Shown one piece after another: positions 22,480-23,076 of a stretch of DNA of 23,076 bases. Below the pieces are notes generated by a model that saw only the letters and a program-made list of their open reading frames with translations, did no database searches and was not told the origin of the DNA. The stretch spans positions 1 to 23,076 of the forward strand of contig JAZQNP010000112.1 of the NCBI GenBank assembly GCA_045627405.1. The letters run 5' to 3'. This DNA comes from Firm-04 sp045627405 (GTDB taxonomy: Bacteria; Bacillota; Clostridia; Oscillospirales; Ruminococcaceae). Every line of letters begins with the position of its first letter. The stretch's first letter is position 1. Both the position numbers and the translations under genes were made by a program.

Positions 22480-22945
22480 TTTTCCATGCCTCACAGAGCT
22501 TTTCGAGCGACCATGCGGCATTGGCGGGGCTGGTAGAGGGCAGGCGGACAGCGTGCATACCGGTGCGCGGAAGCTGAAAGCGGTCATAATATTTTGCAGC
22601 GGTGCCGCCGTTGACGAAAATCTGTCTGATCGGCGCGGCAGAGAGGATGACAGAGAGATCGGTTGGGACGGCATTGCGGATGCTGCTGTCGGATGATCCG
22701 TGTATTTCACAGCAGGCGATGACATCCCACAGCGCGATGTGATGTGACAGCAAAAAATCCTTTTTCTGCGCAATCGTGACCGGCACCGGCGCACCGGTCA
22801 CGGCAGCGGTCACGCGCCAAAAGCGGTTTTGCGGATGACCGTAGAAAAAGCCCGCATCCCGCGATTTCACCGAGGGAAAGCTGCCGAGAATGAGAATTTC
22901 GCAAGAGGCATCATAGAGCGGAGGGATCGGATGCGAAACGGTCAT
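22466..22945 (-). CDS. DNA-deoxyinosine (hypoxanthine) glycosylase-like, UDG superfamily
   Basis: The enzyme would remove hypoxanthine, the deamination product of adenine, from DNA. The 159-aa product has the family 6 uracil-DNA-glycosylase-like motifs: GSFPSVKSRDAGFFYGHPQNRFW (from residue 21; N40 is in the place of the catalytic Asn of hypoxanthine-DNA glycosylases), ALWDVI (71-76), IFVNGG (109-114) and the C-terminal LPSTSPAN (135-142). Length is typical. AAGGAG lies eight bases before the ATG at 22945. Its last 14 bases overlap the end of rnr on the opposite strand, and no terminator separates the two. Single-strand-selective or Mug-type activity is less likely given the HPQNRFW motif. 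Confidence 0.88.
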   Translation of the reverse strand: MTVSHPIPPLYDASCEILILGSFPSVKSRDAGFFYGHPQNRFWRVTAAVTGAPVPVTIAQKKDFLLSHHIALWDVIACCEIHGSSDSSIRNAVPTDLSVILSAAPIRQIFVNGGTAAKYYDRFQLPRTGMHAVRLPSTSPANAAWSLEKLCEAWKIICL

Positions 22946-22962
22946 GGCAATGACTCCTTTTA

Positions 22963-23076
22963 GGGCGTGTTGACACTAAGCCTAACACGCGTCTTTTTGG
23001 CTGATTTTGCCCCGTTCGTCGTTAAAAATCCTTGCCGGGCGACAGCCCGCCTGCGGATTTTTGCCTTGAACGGAAC
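22963..23076. mobile_element. Palindromic repeat, probable MITE or IS end, cut by window edge
   Basis: Nested inverted repeats fill the last 114 bases: GCGTGTT/AACACGC (22965-22971 with 22984-22990), CCGTTC/GAACGG (23012-23017 with 23068-23073), AAAAATCC/GGATTTTT (23024-23031 with 23055-23062) and GGGC/GCCC (23037-23040 with 23045-23048). The last three nest into one long imperfect hairpin centred at about 23043. The stretch starts 18 bases upstream of the glycosylase ATG and has no coding frame of note. The shape suggests the left half of a small palindromic element whose right half lies outside the window. Confidence 0.5.

Overview
The window looks like chromosome from a Gram-positive, moderately GC-rich anaerobe of the Oscillospirales, most likely Ruminococcus or a close relative. 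The reasons are strong Shine-Dalgarno sites, TTG starts, Firmicutes-type RNase J, GdpP and RNase R, and a secreted protein combining a dockerin-type repeat, a cohesin-like domain and a GH25 lysozyme domain behind a VTEP linker. This placement is inference from gene content; no species is assigned.

Layout. (1) 1-1000: what looks like the end of an integrated element, with leftward hypothetical genes, a terminator placed directly before a Shine-Dalgarno site, and 12-bp-spaced repeats beside tRNA-Val. (2) 1005-1360: tRNA-Val(CAC) and tRNA-Thr(GGT), both leftward, each with a near-consensus promoter. (3) 1462-2998: the secreted GH25 protein with its own promoter and terminator. (4) 2997-4917: a leftward HTH regulator with membrane segments facing a rightward gene whose product reads as a phosphohexomutase that has lost its catalytic motifs; two overlapping palindromes lie between them. 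(5) 5015-14550: a rightward operon, RNase J - gdpP - rplI - dnaB - tilS - ftsH, with a consensus promoter at one end and a bidirectional terminator at the other. (6) 14582-18609: leftward prfA - unknown ORF - Sua5-type threonylcarbamoyl-AMP synthase, followed by a eukaryotic-type UDP-N-acetylhexosamine pyrophosphorylase with its own promoter. (7) 18622-19669: a leftward zinc-ribbon/RING-like membrane protein. (8) 19783-22479: rightward secG and rnr with a terminator between them. (9) 22466-22945: a leftward DNA-deoxyinosine-glycosylase-like gene overlapping the end of rnr. (10) 22963-23076: a hairpin-rich repeat, probably a MITE or IS end, cut by the window edge.

The core is housekeeping: RNA decay and processing (RNase J, RNase R), c-di-AMP turnover (GdpP), translation (L9, RF1, TilS, Sua5, two tRNAs), replication (DnaB), membrane proteolysis and secretion (FtsH, SecG), and sugar nucleotide supply for the envelope. 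Less ordinary are the degenerate phosphohexomutase with its divergent regulator, the unknown gene where prmC often lies, the tRNA-Val junction, and the palindromic repeat at the right edge. I found no defence system, CRISPR array or complete mobile element.
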